Positions 43,544-54,211 of a DNA stretch of 64,000 nt are shown here, piece by piece; position 1 is the stretch's first letter; every line of letters begins with the position of its first letter. This DNA is from CAVWDU01 sp963753815. GTDB lineage: Bacteria > Pseudomonadota > Gammaproteobacteria > Pseudomonadales > Halieaceae. The notes beneath the pieces were generated by a model that saw only the letters and a list, made by a program, of their open reading frames with translations, was not told the DNA's origin and did not search any database. Location of the stretch: assembly GCA_963753815.1 (NCBI GenBank), contig CAVWDU010000003.1, positions 2,056,747 through 2,120,746 on the forward strand, in the 5' to 3' direction. A program made the translations under genes and the position numbers.

Positions 43544-44509
43544 CTACTGCCGCTGACAAGCCTGGCGATGCTGTTCGAGCTTGCTGACTAATTGCCGGTT
43601 CAATGGCGTGTCGACGCCATGTCTGACAGCGCAGCGTTGCAGGTAGCCATTAATGTAAGCCAGCTCGGTATCCCGGTGCTGACGCACGTCCTGCAGCATG
43701 GAGGAAATATTTGCGCTGGTCAGTCGGCAAACACGATGCACCTCGGCTTCAATGGACTCGGCGCTCAACGCTATGCTTTCCGCCTTGGCTACAGATGCTA
43801 TCTCAGCGCACAATGGCGCGACCATGGCGCTGGTCTCTGGCAGAGTCAGCAACCTGCCGTTAGTGATATCAAACAATGCGGTGAGTGGGTTGATCACCGC
43901 ATTCACTGCCAACTTATGCCATTGCGCCAGTTTTATGTTGGCGCAAGGCTCCAGCGTCAGGCCTTTCACGGTCAGAAGCTCGCAGAGTTCGCGACTCACT
44001 GCCATTCCCGGTTCTGCCGGAAACAGCCCGATGCGGGTCACGCCGATCCCGGCTCTTTGCACGGTAAATGGTGATGCCAGGTGAGCGCCGTCGGTACTGA
44101 CCCCACAAAACAAATTTATCCCGGGTTTGACAGCCAACAACTCCTCCGCCACACCCATGCCATTTTGCAATAACAATACCGTCGCATCCTGTGCCAGCAG
44201 ATTGGCCACGCCAGCGAAGGCACTGGCGGTTTGTTGTGCTTTGCAGCATATTATCAGTTGCTCGATGGACGCAGGTGGCTGTGCCGCTGCAAGTTGCTCT
44301 GTCAGTTGTGCGCTGCAGCGCTGTAAATCAGCCCTGCCGTCTACCAGCAGCGCGACCCCGCCGATACGGGTAAACTCGGCCAGTCGCGCCCGATTGCGCA
44401 ACAGCAGGGTCAGGTCTAACCCGCTCGCTCGGCAGTGGTAAATCCAGAGGCAGCCAAGGGCTCCGGCACCGATTATATGCCAGGGTTTTGACTGCAATTT
44501 AACTTTCAT
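43544..44509 (-). CDS. panE: 2-dehydropantoate 2-reductase
   Basis: A 321-residue ketopantoate reductase. N-terminal NADPH site HIIGAGALGCLW, LLLQNGMGVAEEL, catalytic Lys in LAQWHKLAVNAVINPLTAL, and SSMLQDVRQHRDTELAYINGYL with the conserved substrate residues. It makes pantoate for CoA synthesis. It lies divergent from yajQ. There is no clear terminator; ACCGC-GAAA-GCGGT at 43511-43524 is a small stem downstream. Confidence 0.88.
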   Translation of the reverse strand: MKVKLQSKPWHIIGAGALGCLWIYHCRASGLDLTLLLRNRARLAEFTRIGGVALLVDGRADLQRCSAQLTEQLAAAQPPASIEQLIICCKAQQTASAFAGVANLLAQDATVLLLQNGMGVAEELLAVKPGINLFCGVSTDGAHLASPFTVQRAGIGVTRIGLFPAEPGMAVSRELCELLTVKGLTLEPCANIKLAQWHKLAVNAVINPLTALFDITNGRLLTLPETSAMVAPLCAEIASVAKAESIALSAESIEAEVHRVCRLTSANISSMLQDVRQHRDTELAYINGYLQRCAVRHGVDTPLNRQLVSKLEQHRQACQRQ

Positions 44510-44598
44510 CTAACGTAGCTGCGTCGGCGGGCATTGGCAAGAGTTTGTGGGCTGTGGTGACCGGCCTCAGTCGTGAGTGAAAAAAACAGGGGAGCATT

Positions 44599-45081
44599 AT
44601 GCCAAGTTTTGATGTGGTTTCGGAAGTTGATATGCACCAACTCACCAATGCCGTCGATCAATCCGCACGGGTGGTCAACAATCGTTTCGACTTTAAGGGT
44701 GTCGATGCCGGTTTCGAGCTCAACGATAGAGTGATCAGCCTGCATGGGGAGGCGGATTTCCAATTGCAGCAAATGGTCGATATGCTCAGGGCTAGTCTGA
44801 TCAAGTGCGACATCGATCCGCTGGCGATGGAGATAGGAGATGCCCAGCAATCCGGTAAGTTGGTCAAACAGCAGGTCACCATGCAACATGGGCTCGACAA
44901 AGAGCTGGCAAAAAAAATCGTCAAGCAGACCAAAGAAAGCAAGCTGAAGTTGCAGGCCGTTATCCAGGACGACCAGGTTCGTATTAGCGGTAAAAAGCGT
45001 GACGATTTACAGCAGATGATGGTGCTCCTGCGAGGGATGGAGCTGGGGCAGCCGCTACAGTTCGTGAATTTTCGTGACTAG
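44599..45081 (+). CDS. yajQ: YajQ-family nucleotide-binding protein
   Basis: A 160-residue YajQ protein: MPSFDVVSEVDMHQLTNAVDQ at the start, VNNRFDFKG, and KIVKQTKESKLKLQA with ISGKKRDDLQ near the end. Two ferredoxin-like domains bind nucleotides; a Xanthomonas homologue binds c-di-GMP. An AGGGGAG precedes the ATG. Role here unknown; the GGDEF cyclase in this window makes the ligand plausible. Confidence 0.93.
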   Translation: MPSFDVVSEVDMHQLTNAVDQSARVVNNRFDFKGVDAGFELNDRVISLHGEADFQLQQMVDMLRASLIKCDIDPLAMEIGDAQQSGKLVKQQVTMQHGLDKELAKKIVKQTKESKLKLQAVIQDDQVRISGKKRDDLQQMMVLLRGMELGQPLQFVNFRD

Positions 45082-45320
45082 CCTGCCGGTAGCGCGACAT
45101 GAAGGTATCCTGCGGCTAACACTTTGATATGGCTGCTGCTGGCTGGGAGGTTTCGCCAGGTGCGGCTAGGCTTGCGGGAGGCTCGGTTTCCAGTCATGAT
45201 CAAGGTGGTCGTAATCTCAAGTAAACACGGCATAATAATAAGCTCCGCGAGTGGATAAAAGCTGCTATAGATGGCGTGGCAGACTGCGGTGCGTATCAAG
45301 CGGGTATATGGGAAGACACA

Positions 45321-46556
45321 ATGTCGATTCAAACGTTTATCCAGGAATACTGGACTTACCTCACGATTCCGCTGGTCAGCGCCGTTGTTGGCTACGTGAC
45401 CAATTGGCTGGCCGTGAGAATGATGATGTGGCCGCTGGACTTCAAAGGCATAGGGCCCATCGGTTGGCAGGGGGTGGTGCCGGCCAATGCAGACAAGATG
45501 GCGCGGGTTGTGGTGGATCACAGCATCAAGCGGGTGTTGAGCCAGGACGAGCTGCTGGAACGGGTTGACGCTGTAAAATGGATGGAAGAGGTCAATTATC
45601 GTCTCGAGCCGGTGATTGAGGACATTGTTGACCAAGTCATGTCTGGAACCTCTAACTATGGTTTGCCGGTGGGCAATTTCATGTGGAGCGCTTCGCCGGC
45701 CTGGGTAAAAAATAAAGTCTACGCCCAGGTGAAGGGCAATTTGCCCGATGTGCTGGAGAGCATTGTTGAAGATATGCGGGAAAATGCAGACGAGCTAATG
45801 GACATCAATGAGGTGATCATTGAAAAGCTCGGTGACAACAAGCAGATGCTGGTGGACATCTTTATGACTGCCGCCCACAGGGAATTCAAGTTTATCGAAC
45901 GCAGTGGGTTTTACTTCGGTTTTCCGCTGGGCATTCCGGTTATGTTTATCTGGTACTTTTATCCGGTGTGGTGGTTGCTGCCGCTGTTTGGCGGGATGGT
46001 GGGTTACATTACCAATGCCGTGGCAATCTACATGGTGCAGAAGCCGCTGAACCCCGTAAAGCTCGGTCCATTTACTTTGCAAGGCTTGTTTATCAAGCGA
46101 CAAAAGGAAGTCTCGCGCTACTATGGCGAGGTATTTGCCAATGACTTGATTACCGCTGAAGTTGTGATTGGCGAGATGATGAAAAAGCCCAGTTCAGTCG
46201 AGCGCTTGCGGCAATTGATCCAGCACGAAGTCAAGGCTGCGATAGAGGAATCCCAGGGAGTGCTAAAGCCTCTCACCGTCGTCTCAATGGGTCCCAAGGA
46301 ATATGCCAAGATCAGTCATATCATTTCCGAAAGGGCTTTCGCTGAATTCCAGAATCTGGACAAGCGGGCGTATCGGCAGATTGACAAGATGTTCGATATA
46401 GAAAATACCATCGCCGAGAGGGTCGGCAATTTACCGCCAGAAGAATTTTTTGAATTGCTGCACCCGGTAATAGAAGAAGATGAGTGGAAATTGATAGCTG
46501 TTGGCGCCGTACTGGGTCTTTGTGCAGGGTTTTGGCAGTTGGCGCTGTTGACCTGA
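45321..46556 (+). CDS. DUF445 membrane protein
   Basis: A 411-residue protein of the DUF445 family. TM segment with PLVSAVVGYVTNWLAVRMMM at the N-terminus, a central pair of helices (about residues 205-240, including GGMVGYITNAVAIYMV, an internal repeat of the N-terminal motif), and a C-terminal helix (LIAVGAVLGLCAGFWQLALL). The two G-Y-x-T-N-x-x-A repeats are the family signature. Function unknown. GGAAG precedes the ATG. The 239 bases before it hold nothing I recognise. Confidence 0.82.
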   Translation: MSIQTFIQEYWTYLTIPLVSAVVGYVTNWLAVRMMMWPLDFKGIGPIGWQGVVPANADKMARVVVDHSIKRVLSQDELLERVDAVKWMEEVNYRLEPVIEDIVDQVMSGTSNYGLPVGNFMWSASPAWVKNKVYAQVKGNLPDVLESIVEDMRENADELMDINEVIIEKLGDNKQMLVDIFMTAAHREFKFIERSGFYFGFPLGIPVMFIWYFYPVWWLLPLFGGMVGYITNAVAIYMVQKPLNPVKLGPFTLQGLFIKRQKEVSRYYGEVFANDLITAEVVIGEMMKKPSSVERLRQLIQHEVKAAIEESQGVLKPLTVVSMGPKEYAKISHIISERAFAEFQNLDKRAYRQIDKMFDIENTIAERVGNLPPEEFFELLHPVIEEDEWKLIAVGAVLGLCAGFWQLALLT

Positions 46557-46599
46557 TGCTTCATCGGGCCGTGTGTCGGGTTGATGCCCGTGGCGTCCG

Positions 46600-47190
46600 G
46601 TGACCACGAGCGGCCTGAATCGCTATGAGCGAGATGCTGATGGCGGCATTCTGGTGGATGTGTCTGCGAATCGGGCGGAAGATTTATACAATGTCTTTGA
46701 TCGCAGTGCGCCCTACAGTCGACGCGATCTTGACCAGAGCCTGGTCAATTACATTATTGAGTGTGCGAGGGAATTGCGTGACGAGCCGTTTTCGATTCGG
46801 GTCTCGTTAGCATCTTACCCTGACCCGTCAATGCTGAGCCGTGTCAAGCAGGGTGTTAGAAACTATTTTGTTTATCGCGCCGAAGTAGAGCGGCGCGAGC
46901 ATACCCAGTTGATTCGTCGCTCCCTGCTATTTTTTGTTATCGGCGTCTCGATTCTCCTGTTATCGATCTCGCTCAGGCAATGGCTTGGCCCGTCGCCGTC
47001 GGCGATCGCCAGTGTATTGGGTGAGGGGTTGACGGTTGCGGCTTGGGTTTCGCTATGGGAATCTCTGGCAGGCTTTCTGATCAACTGGATACCCAAGCGC
47101 AAGAATGTTGCTCTTTATCAACGCCTGGCGGCGGCCGAGCTGGTATTCAGTAGCCATGATAGACCAGCGCAAAGGCCAGGGAACTCATAA
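46600..47190 (+). CDS. Small membrane protein, unknown function
   Basis: A 196-residue protein, GTG start, with a polar N-terminal domain (1-105) and two transmembrane helices (SLLFFVIGVSILLLSISLRQ and GEGLTVAAWVSLWESLAGFLI, about 108-165). It follows the DUF445 gene by 43 bases in the same direction and may be co-transcribed. A TTGACGG/CCGTCAA stem (47199-47219) lies just after it but lacks a T tract. I do not recognise the family. Confidence 0.65.
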   Translation: MTTSGLNRYERDADGGILVDVSANRAEDLYNVFDRSAPYSRRDLDQSLVNYIIECARELRDEPFSIRVSLASYPDPSMLSRVKQGVRNYFVYRAEVERREHTQLIRRSLLFFVIGVSILLLSISLRQWLGPSPSAIASVLGEGLTVAAWVSLWESLAGFLINWIPKRKNVALYQRLAAAELVFSSHDRPAQRPGNS

Positions 47191-47403
47191 TTGGTGCTTT
47201 GACGGGTAGTGACCGTCAAGCCCTCGCCAGCCGTTTTCCTGACAGGGCATAGTTAAGCAAGTATTATGCGCCCTCGGTTGCGGGAGGCTGGCCCTCCGGC
47301 ATCAAGCTGAATCCAGCGCGACCTTTTGCTATCGTCTGGCTTGCAAAGCACCGCATCCTTGCCAATATGTTGATAACACTGACCGGAGTTACCCCCACGC
47401 CTT

Positions 47404-48723
47404 ATGTCTCTTCCTGGGTCCCCAAAGCAGTCCCAACGCGAATTTTGGGCGACGATATTTAATCGCCGCATGTTGGTTTGCGTGCTGACCGGCTTTAGTT
47501 CCGGTTTACCGCTATATGTGATTTACCAGTTGATTCCTGCCTGGTTGCGCACTGAAAGTATTGGTCTGAAGGAGATTGGCTTTTTTGCCCTGGTCGGAAT
47601 TCCTTACTCCTGGAAGTTTATCTGGTCGCCATTGATGGATCGGTATTCATTTCCGGTGCTGGGCCACCGACGCGGCTGGATGCTGATCACCCAGCTGGGT
47701 ATCGGGGTGTCTATTGCGGCAATCGGTTGGCTTGATCCCCGCGAGTCGCTTTGGCCAATCGCCTATATCGCACTGGCCATGGCTTTTCTCAGCGCTAGCC
47801 AGGATGTGGTTTTAGACGCCTTTCGGCGTGAATATCTGCGCGATGATGAGCTGGCGACGGGCAACTCCATTCACGTGCAGGCTTACCGTATCGCGGGGCT
47901 GATTCCCGGAGGGTTGGCACTGATCCTCGCCGATTATATACCCTGGCAGAGCGTATTTCTGGCGGTAGCCTGCTTTATGGTTTTTGGCGTCATATTGACC
48001 CTGAGTGTTGCTGATACTGTGCCAGCCGAGCAGCGGCCGGCATCTCTCAGGATTGCCGTGGTGGAGCCCTTCAGGGATTTCCTGCGCCGCTTTGGCGGCC
48101 TGGTCAGCCTGGAAATATTGCTGTTTATGTTTTTATACAAGCTTGGCGACAATATGGCCACGGCGCTCTCTACCACGTTTTATATCGATATCGGGTTTGA
48201 GCTTAAAGAGATTGGCATCATTGCCAAGAATGCTGCGTTGTGGCCGTCGATTATTGGCGGCATGCTGGCGATTCCCTTAATGACCCGCTGGGGAATCAAT
48301 CGCTCGCTCTGGATTTTCGGTGTGGTGCAGGTAGTGAGTATCCTGGGCTTTGTATGGTTATCCAAGGCAGGCCCCGACCCCACGATATTGGCAGTTGTCA
48401 TTGCCTTCGAATACCTTGGTGTCGGCCTGGGTACTGCAGCATTTATCGGCTACATTGCCAAGATCACCAGCCCGCTGTTCGCAGCGACCCAATTTGCGTT
48501 ACTGTCCGCGGTCACCGCTTTGCCCCGCACCGTCGCTAACTCAACGACGGGTATCATTGTTGAACACATTGGCTGGACATCTTTTTACTGGTTATGCGCG
48601 TTGTTGGCGGTGCCGGGTATGCTGATGTTGTTTCGTGTTGCGCCGTGGAACGGTGATAGGGCGGGCTCGGACGCTTTGGCTACAGCTGCCAGCGACAATG
48701 ACCCGCAATCCGTGAGCCGTTGA
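47404..48723 (+). CDS. ampG: AmpG-type muropeptide permease (MFS)
   Basis: A 439-residue MFS transporter: GFSSGLPLYVIYQLIPAWLR, RYSFPVLGHRRGWMLITQLG, SASQDVVLDAFRREYL and NSIHVQAYRIAGLIPGG match AmpG. It imports GlcNAc-anhydro-MurNAc peptides into the cytoplasm, where AmpD (37.6 kb) processes them. No ampC or ampR gene occurs in the window. Its 3' end overlaps the convergent Atl gene by 44 bases. Confidence 0.9.
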   Translation: MSLPGSPKQSQREFWATIFNRRMLVCVLTGFSSGLPLYVIYQLIPAWLRTESIGLKEIGFFALVGIPYSWKFIWSPLMDRYSFPVLGHRRGWMLITQLGIGVSIAAIGWLDPRESLWPIAYIALAMAFLSASQDVVLDAFRREYLRDDELATGNSIHVQAYRIAGLIPGGLALILADYIPWQSVFLAVACFMVFGVILTLSVADTVPAEQRPASLRIAVVEPFRDFLRRFGGLVSLEILLFMFLYKLGDNMATALSTTFYIDIGFELKEIGIIAKNAALWPSIIGGMLAIPLMTRWGINRSLWIFGVVQVVSILGFVWLSKAGPDPTILAVVIAFEYLGVGLGTAAFIGYIAKITSPLFAATQFALLSAVTALPRTVANSTTGIIVEHIGWTSFYWLCALLAVPGMLMLFRVAPWNGDRAGSDALATAASDNDPQSVSR

Positions 48724-48988
48724 AAACCACTCCCTCGTGTGCGAGTAGCTGGCGCTGGCGCTGGTAGGCTTCACTGGGGTTGGCAAAACTGATTTCATTG
48801 CGAGAATTAACCACCCGCTGCCAAGGTATGGTACTGTTGGCCGGCAGGCGCGCAAGGATTTTTCCTACCATTCGCGCCCTGCCGGGTAGTCCCGCAAGCT
48901 CGGCGACCTGGCCATAGCTGGCCACCCGACCGGGGGGTATGCGGCTTACTACCAGTAGAATAGCCGTCTGGTGTTGATGGGTGCTCAT
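48680..48988 (-). CDS. Alkyltransferase-like (Atl/YbaZ) DNA-binding protein
   Basis: A 102-residue protein of the MGMT C-terminal domain. The usual active-site PCHR is PWQR (residues 55-58), Trp replacing the methyl-acceptor Cys, which defines the Atl family. It has GRVASYGQVAELAG (HTH with Tyr and Arg finger) and RVVNSRNEISF. It binds O6-alkylguanine and flags it for nucleotide excision repair, without repair activity of its own. Its 3' end overlaps ampG convergently. Confidence 0.9.
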   Translation of the reverse strand: MSTHQHQTAILLVVSRIPPGRVASYGQVAELAGLPGRARMVGKILARLPANSTIPWQRVVNSRNEISFANPSEAYQRQRQLLAHEGVVFNGSRIAGHCRWQL

Positions 48989-49121
48989 GTCGGGTAAACT
49001 TCATCAAGGCTTGTGAGTATCCTGCGGCAGCCGCCGCAATAAGGCAAACCAGTGCGGATGACAAAAAGCGCAGTCACCAGCGTTACTGTGCTGAATCACC
49101 TGCCAATATAGAGTACAAGTT

Positions 49122-49667
49122 ATGCCCCTGGTTTTTGCATTTTTTATCATAATGCCCATCCTGGAGTTGATGCTGCTGATCAAGGTGGGGTCATTTATCG
49201 GGGTTTTTCCCACGATCGCCATTGTTCTGGTGACGGCGGTATTGGGAGTGTCCTTACTGCGCCGGGAAGGGATGAGCACCATTGGTAAAGCCCAGCAGCG
49301 GCTGGAGGCGGGGGAGATGCCGGCCAGCGAATTAGTGGAGGGCGCCTTGCTAGTGCTTAGCGGTGCTTTTCTGCTCACTCCCGGTTTTATCACCGACAGT
49401 ATTGGATTTGCCTGTTTGGTGCCGGCACTGCGCCAGCGCATGGCGGGCTATTTGATCCAGCGAATGAGTTTGAAGGCCGTCAATTCCGCCGCTATGTTCG
49501 GCACCAATGAGCCCCCCCCCACCACTCCGTATCGCTCTGGTTATGGCGCTTCCAATACCGAGGGAGAAATTATCGAGGGCGAGGTGATTGAGATTGACGG
49601 CGAAGTCGTGCAATCCGATAGATCAAATCTGGACAGTTTTCAGGGCCCGATGCGCCGCGAAGACTAA
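49122..49667 (+). CDS. fxsA: FxsA-family membrane protein
   Basis: A 181-residue FxsA protein with three or more helices (about 1-45 and 75-95, with FLLTPGFITDSIGFACLVPALR as the family motif) and a polar tail with EGEIIEGEVIEIDGEV. E. coli FxsA relieves exclusion of phage T7 by the F plasmid. It sits just before groES as in several relatives. Confidence 0.88.
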   Translation: MPLVFAFFIIMPILELMLLIKVGSFIGVFPTIAIVLVTAVLGVSLLRREGMSTIGKAQQRLEAGEMPASELVEGALLVLSGAFLLTPGFITDSIGFACLVPALRQRMAGYLIQRMSLKAVNSAAMFGTNEPPPTTPYRSGYGASNTEGEIIEGEVIEIDGEVVQSDRSNLDSFQGPMRRED

Positions 49668-49824
49668 TGCTCGCCCCCTCCCTGGGTCCTTACAGAGTCT
49701 GCAGCTTACTTGGCCGGTGGATAAAGACACATCACATCGGGCTTTAATTTTCGCCAAGCCTTGAAATTTTTCCAGCTACCCCCCACCTCAGTACTCGAAT
49801 ACAGCAATGGTATTGCATTGCTGC

Positions 49825-49852
49825 TTGACGGATTGTTTTTCGACACTATGAT
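49825..49852 (+). promoter_or_regulatory. Sigma-70 promoter of groESL
   Basis: TTGACG (49825-49830) and TATGAT (49847-49852) with a 16-base spacer. The predicted start near 49859 is immediately ahead of the CIRCE operator, so the operator is in the 5' leader. Together with the operator this accounts for the 312-base gap 49668-49979. Confidence 0.7.
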
Positions 49853-49862
49853 AAGCAGTCAA

Positions 49863-49889
49863 TTAGCACTCTGAGCCTAAGAGTGCTAA
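49863..49889. promoter_or_regulatory. CIRCE operator (HrcA binding site)
   Basis: TTAGCACTC (49863-49871), nine bases, GAGTGCTAA (49881-49889): an exact match to the CIRCE inverted repeat bound by HrcA. It controls groESL by heat-labile repression. No hrcA gene is in this window. Confidence 0.95.
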
Positions 49890-49979
49890 ACGCCTCCCAA
49901 GGCGACAGGGTACTTTTTGAAACGGGCCGCAACCATGTTGGAGGCCCCGCTAAACCAGCAAATTAGGAGCAAACCAGTA

Positions 49980-50267
49980 ATGAAAATTCGTCCACTACGC
50001 GATCGCGTTGTCGTTCGCCGCAAAGAAGAAGAGCAGACATCGTCCGGCGGTATTGTGCTGCCGGGTAGCGCCAAAGAAAAGCCCAACCAGGGTGAAGTTA
50101 TTGCCGTTGGCGACGGGGCAATACTGGAGAACGGTGATGTACGTCCAGTGGCGCTGAAGGTTGGCGATAAAGTGATTTTTGGTCAGTACTCGGGTAATGC
50201 TGTCAAAGTGGACGGCGAAGAGTTGATCATTTTGAGTGAGAGCGAGATTTACGGCATAGTCGAATAA
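49980..50267 (+). CDS. groES: Co-chaperonin GroES
   Basis: A 95-residue 10-kDa chaperonin: MKIRPLRDRVVVRRKEEE, the mobile loop around TSSGGIVLPGSAKEKP, and a usual C-terminal YGIVE. It caps GroEL. ATG 49980 is chosen; an upstream in-frame ATG at 49917 lies in the leader. TAGGAG lies ~11 bases upstream. First gene of the CIRCE-controlled operon. Confidence 0.97.
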   Translation: MKIRPLRDRVVVRRKEEEQTSSGGIVLPGSAKEKPNQGEVIAVGDGAILENGDVRPVALKVGDKVIFGQYSGNAVKVDGEELIILSESEIYGIVE

Positions 50268-50323
50268 GCGACTGCAAGCTCTTGTTTTACTGATGAATAG
50301 TTTGAGTTAAAGGACTTATAGAA

Positions 50324-51985
<1,662 letters not shown>

Positions 51986-52024
51986 AGGCCCTGCACACCG
52001 ACAATATCTCTATTGTCACCACGA

Positions 52025-52052
52025 AACCCCGGTTTATGCCGGGGTTTTTTTT
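52025..52052 (+). terminator. Rho-independent terminator of groESL
   Basis: AACCCCGG stem, TTTATG loop, CCGGGGTT stem and a run of T, 40 bases after the groEL stop. Confidence 0.93.
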
Positions 52053-52115
52053 GTGGTGTTTTTTCGCTGGTGGGTTGTAAGCCCTGGGGGCGGCGCCCCT
52101 CTGCGCCCAAAGGTT

Positions 52116-52391
52116 TTAGCCTAGTTTTTCGGCGACCACTTTTTCCAGTTCGGTTTGGATGGTACGGGAGTAGATTCCAAGCATAATCCCCAGTCTCATC
52201 CGAATCACAACGCAACCTGGCTCTATGCACAGCTCGCCGTTAAGGCCGGGGCGCTCAAACATTACGTCGCTACCACGCCAGCGCGTCCTGACATCATAGC
52301 GGCTGACCAGAGTGTGCTTGACATCCTCGATAATTTCACGGACTTCGTCGTCGGTCTTATTGTGTCGCTGCCTTATAACCACCTTGGCCAT
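52116..52391 (-). CDS. Polyhydroxyalkanoic-acid-system family protein
   Basis: A 91-residue protein matching the PHA_gran_rgn/TIGR02610 family: H-rich N-terminus, RWRGSDVMFERPGLNGELCIEPGCVVIRMRLGIML. Members are found near PHA or unrelated genes. No pha gene is in this window, so a role in PHA granules is not shown. Confidence 0.7.
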   Translation of the reverse strand: MAKVVIRQRHNKTDDEVREIIEDVKHTLVSRYDVRTRWRGSDVMFERPGLNGELCIEPGCVVIRMRLGIMLGIYSRTIQTELEKVVAEKLG

Positions 52392-52572
52392 GGTTCATAC
52401 CTGCTGCCGCTAGATCGCGCTTTTGACTTATTGTATTAGCACCGATGCCTGTAGTGGGGCGACTGTGGCTAGTCTTACTGCGCGCTGCTAACGATAATGT
52501 TGCAAACGGTTTTAAGCAAGTCGCTTGCCGCGTAATTTCAGTGATCGGTCTCAACTGCGAGAAACCGGGAAT

Positions 52573-52599
52573 AAAAAAGGGAGGCGATTAGCCTCCCTT
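52573..52599 (-). terminator. Rho-independent terminator of sodB
   Basis: On the minus strand: AAGGGAGGC stem, TAATC loop, GCCTCCC stem, then TTTTTT. It stands 18 bases after the sodB stop. Confidence 0.92.
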
Positions 52600-52616
52600 G
52601 TTCCCGGTTAAGCGGG

Positions 52617-53198
52617 CTATTCCAGGTTTTCGTTGACGAAGTCCCAGTTCACCAGTGCCCAGAAAGCTTCCATATACTTGGGGCGGGCATTGCGATAGTC
52701 AATGTAGTAGGCATGTTCCCAAACATCGACAGTTAGCAATGGGGTGACGCTCTTGTCGCTCAATGGTGTTGCGGCATTGCTGGTGTTAACAATGGCCACG
52801 CTGCCATCGGACTGCTTGACCAACCAGGTCCAGCCAGAGCCAAAATTATTGATGGCGCTGTTGGTAAATTCCTGCTGGAATTTTTCGAACGAACCGAAGG
52901 CGCTGTCGATGGCCGCCGCGATAGCCCCGGTCGGCTTGCCGCCACCGTTCGGGCTCAGGCAGTTCCAGTAAAAGGTGTGGTTCCAGACCTGCGCGGCATT
53001 GTTGAATATGCCCCCGGCAGAACCGCGGATGACGGCTTTGAGCGACTTGCCTTCAAAATCAGTGCCGGGGATGAGCCCGTTGAGCTTGTCGACATAGGTT
53101 TGATGGTGTTTGCCGTAGTGAAACTCCAGGGTTTCCGCCGAAATATGGGGTTCCAGCGCATCTTTTGCATAGGGCAGTGGGGGTAATTCGAAAGACAT
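52617..53198 (-). CDS. sodB: Iron superoxide dismutase
   Basis: A 193-residue Fe-type SOD. MSFELPPLPYAKDALEPHISAETLEFHYGKHHQTYVDKLN at the start, with metal ligands in the HYGKHH and NHTFYWNCL helices and DVWEHAYYIDYRNARPKY. AAQVWNHTFYWNCLSP and GSGWTWLV favour iron. Cytoplasmic, detoxifies superoxide. ATG 53198 chosen; the open frame extends 18 codons with no family match. Confidence 0.95.
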   Translation of the reverse strand: MSFELPPLPYAKDALEPHISAETLEFHYGKHHQTYVDKLNGLIPGTDFEGKSLKAVIRGSAGGIFNNAAQVWNHTFYWNCLSPNGGGKPTGAIAAAIDSAFGSFEKFQQEFTNSAINNFGSGWTWLVKQSDGSVAIVNTSNAATPLSDKSVTPLLTVDVWEHAYYIDYRNARPKYMEAFWALVNWDFVNENLE

Positions 53199-53359
53199 AA
53201 TATGACGACTCCTGATTGATATAAAAACAACGGACCGAAGGCGACTGCACACTAACAGATCCTGGTTGCAATCACGACCGGGCGATGGCCGGACTGTAAA
53301 TGGCGGTATTTTAATCTGGGGTAGCAGTCCTGCTGTTCGACGCAGAGCTGTTCCAGCCC

Positions 53360-54004
53360 CTAAAGGTATTGGATAAACAGTAGAAAAACAAGGCTCAGCG
53401 CAATTGCCATGTGCACCACGCCCTTGATGCTGGCAATGGGCCCCGGCTTGCCAATGAGTGCATTGAGCTCAATGGCCAGAATACTGACGATGACCAGGAT
53501 CAGCCCAAGGCTGAACTGGTGGGAGCCGCCATTGGCGGAATCGATAACTATGTTGGCAGCGCCGGTACCGTGGCTGGAGCCCAGCATGCCCAGGGCCATC
53601 GGCCCGGAGAGCAAGACATTGGTACGAGACGCGAGGCCGGCTTTGGCCGCCGCCAGAGCCTTGTCTCCATTTTTCAACCCCAGTACCACCTGTTGCCGGG
53701 GCCAGATAATTAGCCAGACGTTGAGGAACATAATGGTGCCAGCCAGAGAGCCCATCACGATATAGGCGTCTATCCCATTGCTGTGGCGAATGCCTACCAG
53801 CAGGACCAGGCCAGTGATAAATGTGAACATGGCTCCCCAGCGAAACCACCAAAGGGCGCGCGGCGCCAATTTGGCCATGGCGTCTGCTTTCGCGGCCGGT
53901 TCTGCCTCTTTAAAGTACTCTGTTTGAACGAAATTGAAATAATACAGGAAGCCGATCCAGGTCATGCCAAACAGCATGTGGGTCCAGCGGAAGATCATAT
54001 CCAT
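53360..54004 (-). CDS. PuuD-like (Urate_ox_N) membrane protein without cytochrome domain
   Basis: A 214-residue protein with about six to seven helices. It resembles the membrane part of PuuD-type urate hydroxylase: RWTHMLFGMTWIGFLYYFNFVQ, NVWLIIWPRQQ and ASRTNVLLSGPMALGM. The C-terminal cytochrome c domain of PuuD (CxxCH) is absent. ATG 54004 is chosen; a TTG at 54022 would add six residues. The His and Arg residues of the helices could bind haem or another cofactor. No purine genes are nearby, so urate oxidation is not supported. Confidence 0.68.
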   Translation of the reverse strand: MDMIFRWTHMLFGMTWIGFLYYFNFVQTEYFKEAEPAAKADAMAKLAPRALWWFRWGAMFTFITGLVLLVGIRHSNGIDAYIVMGSLAGTIMFLNVWLIIWPRQQVVLGLKNGDKALAAAKAGLASRTNVLLSGPMALGMLGSSHGTGAANIVIDSANGGSHQFSLGLILVIVSILAIELNALIGKPGPIASIKGVVHMAIALSLVFLLFIQYL

Positions 54005-54211
54005 CGAAATAAATGATTCCAAGTCGTCTGCTCCTGATTGCCGAAGTTGCCGGGCCCGATACCGGGCGGGTCGCTATCTTAACAGGACGGCAGAATCTGG
54101 GGGGATATGCCGCTCCCGGTTAATTAGTTTGCGAGTTTATGATTAAATTCGCGCAGTCCCAAATGAAGGGTGTAAAATTCCTGTTTCACGCTAGCGGAGT
54201 ACGCAGGCACC

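Noticed and set aside
47199..47219. Terminator hairpin TTGACGG/CCGTCAA
   Set aside because: Perfect 7-bp stem but no T tract on either side; could be a protein site or chance.
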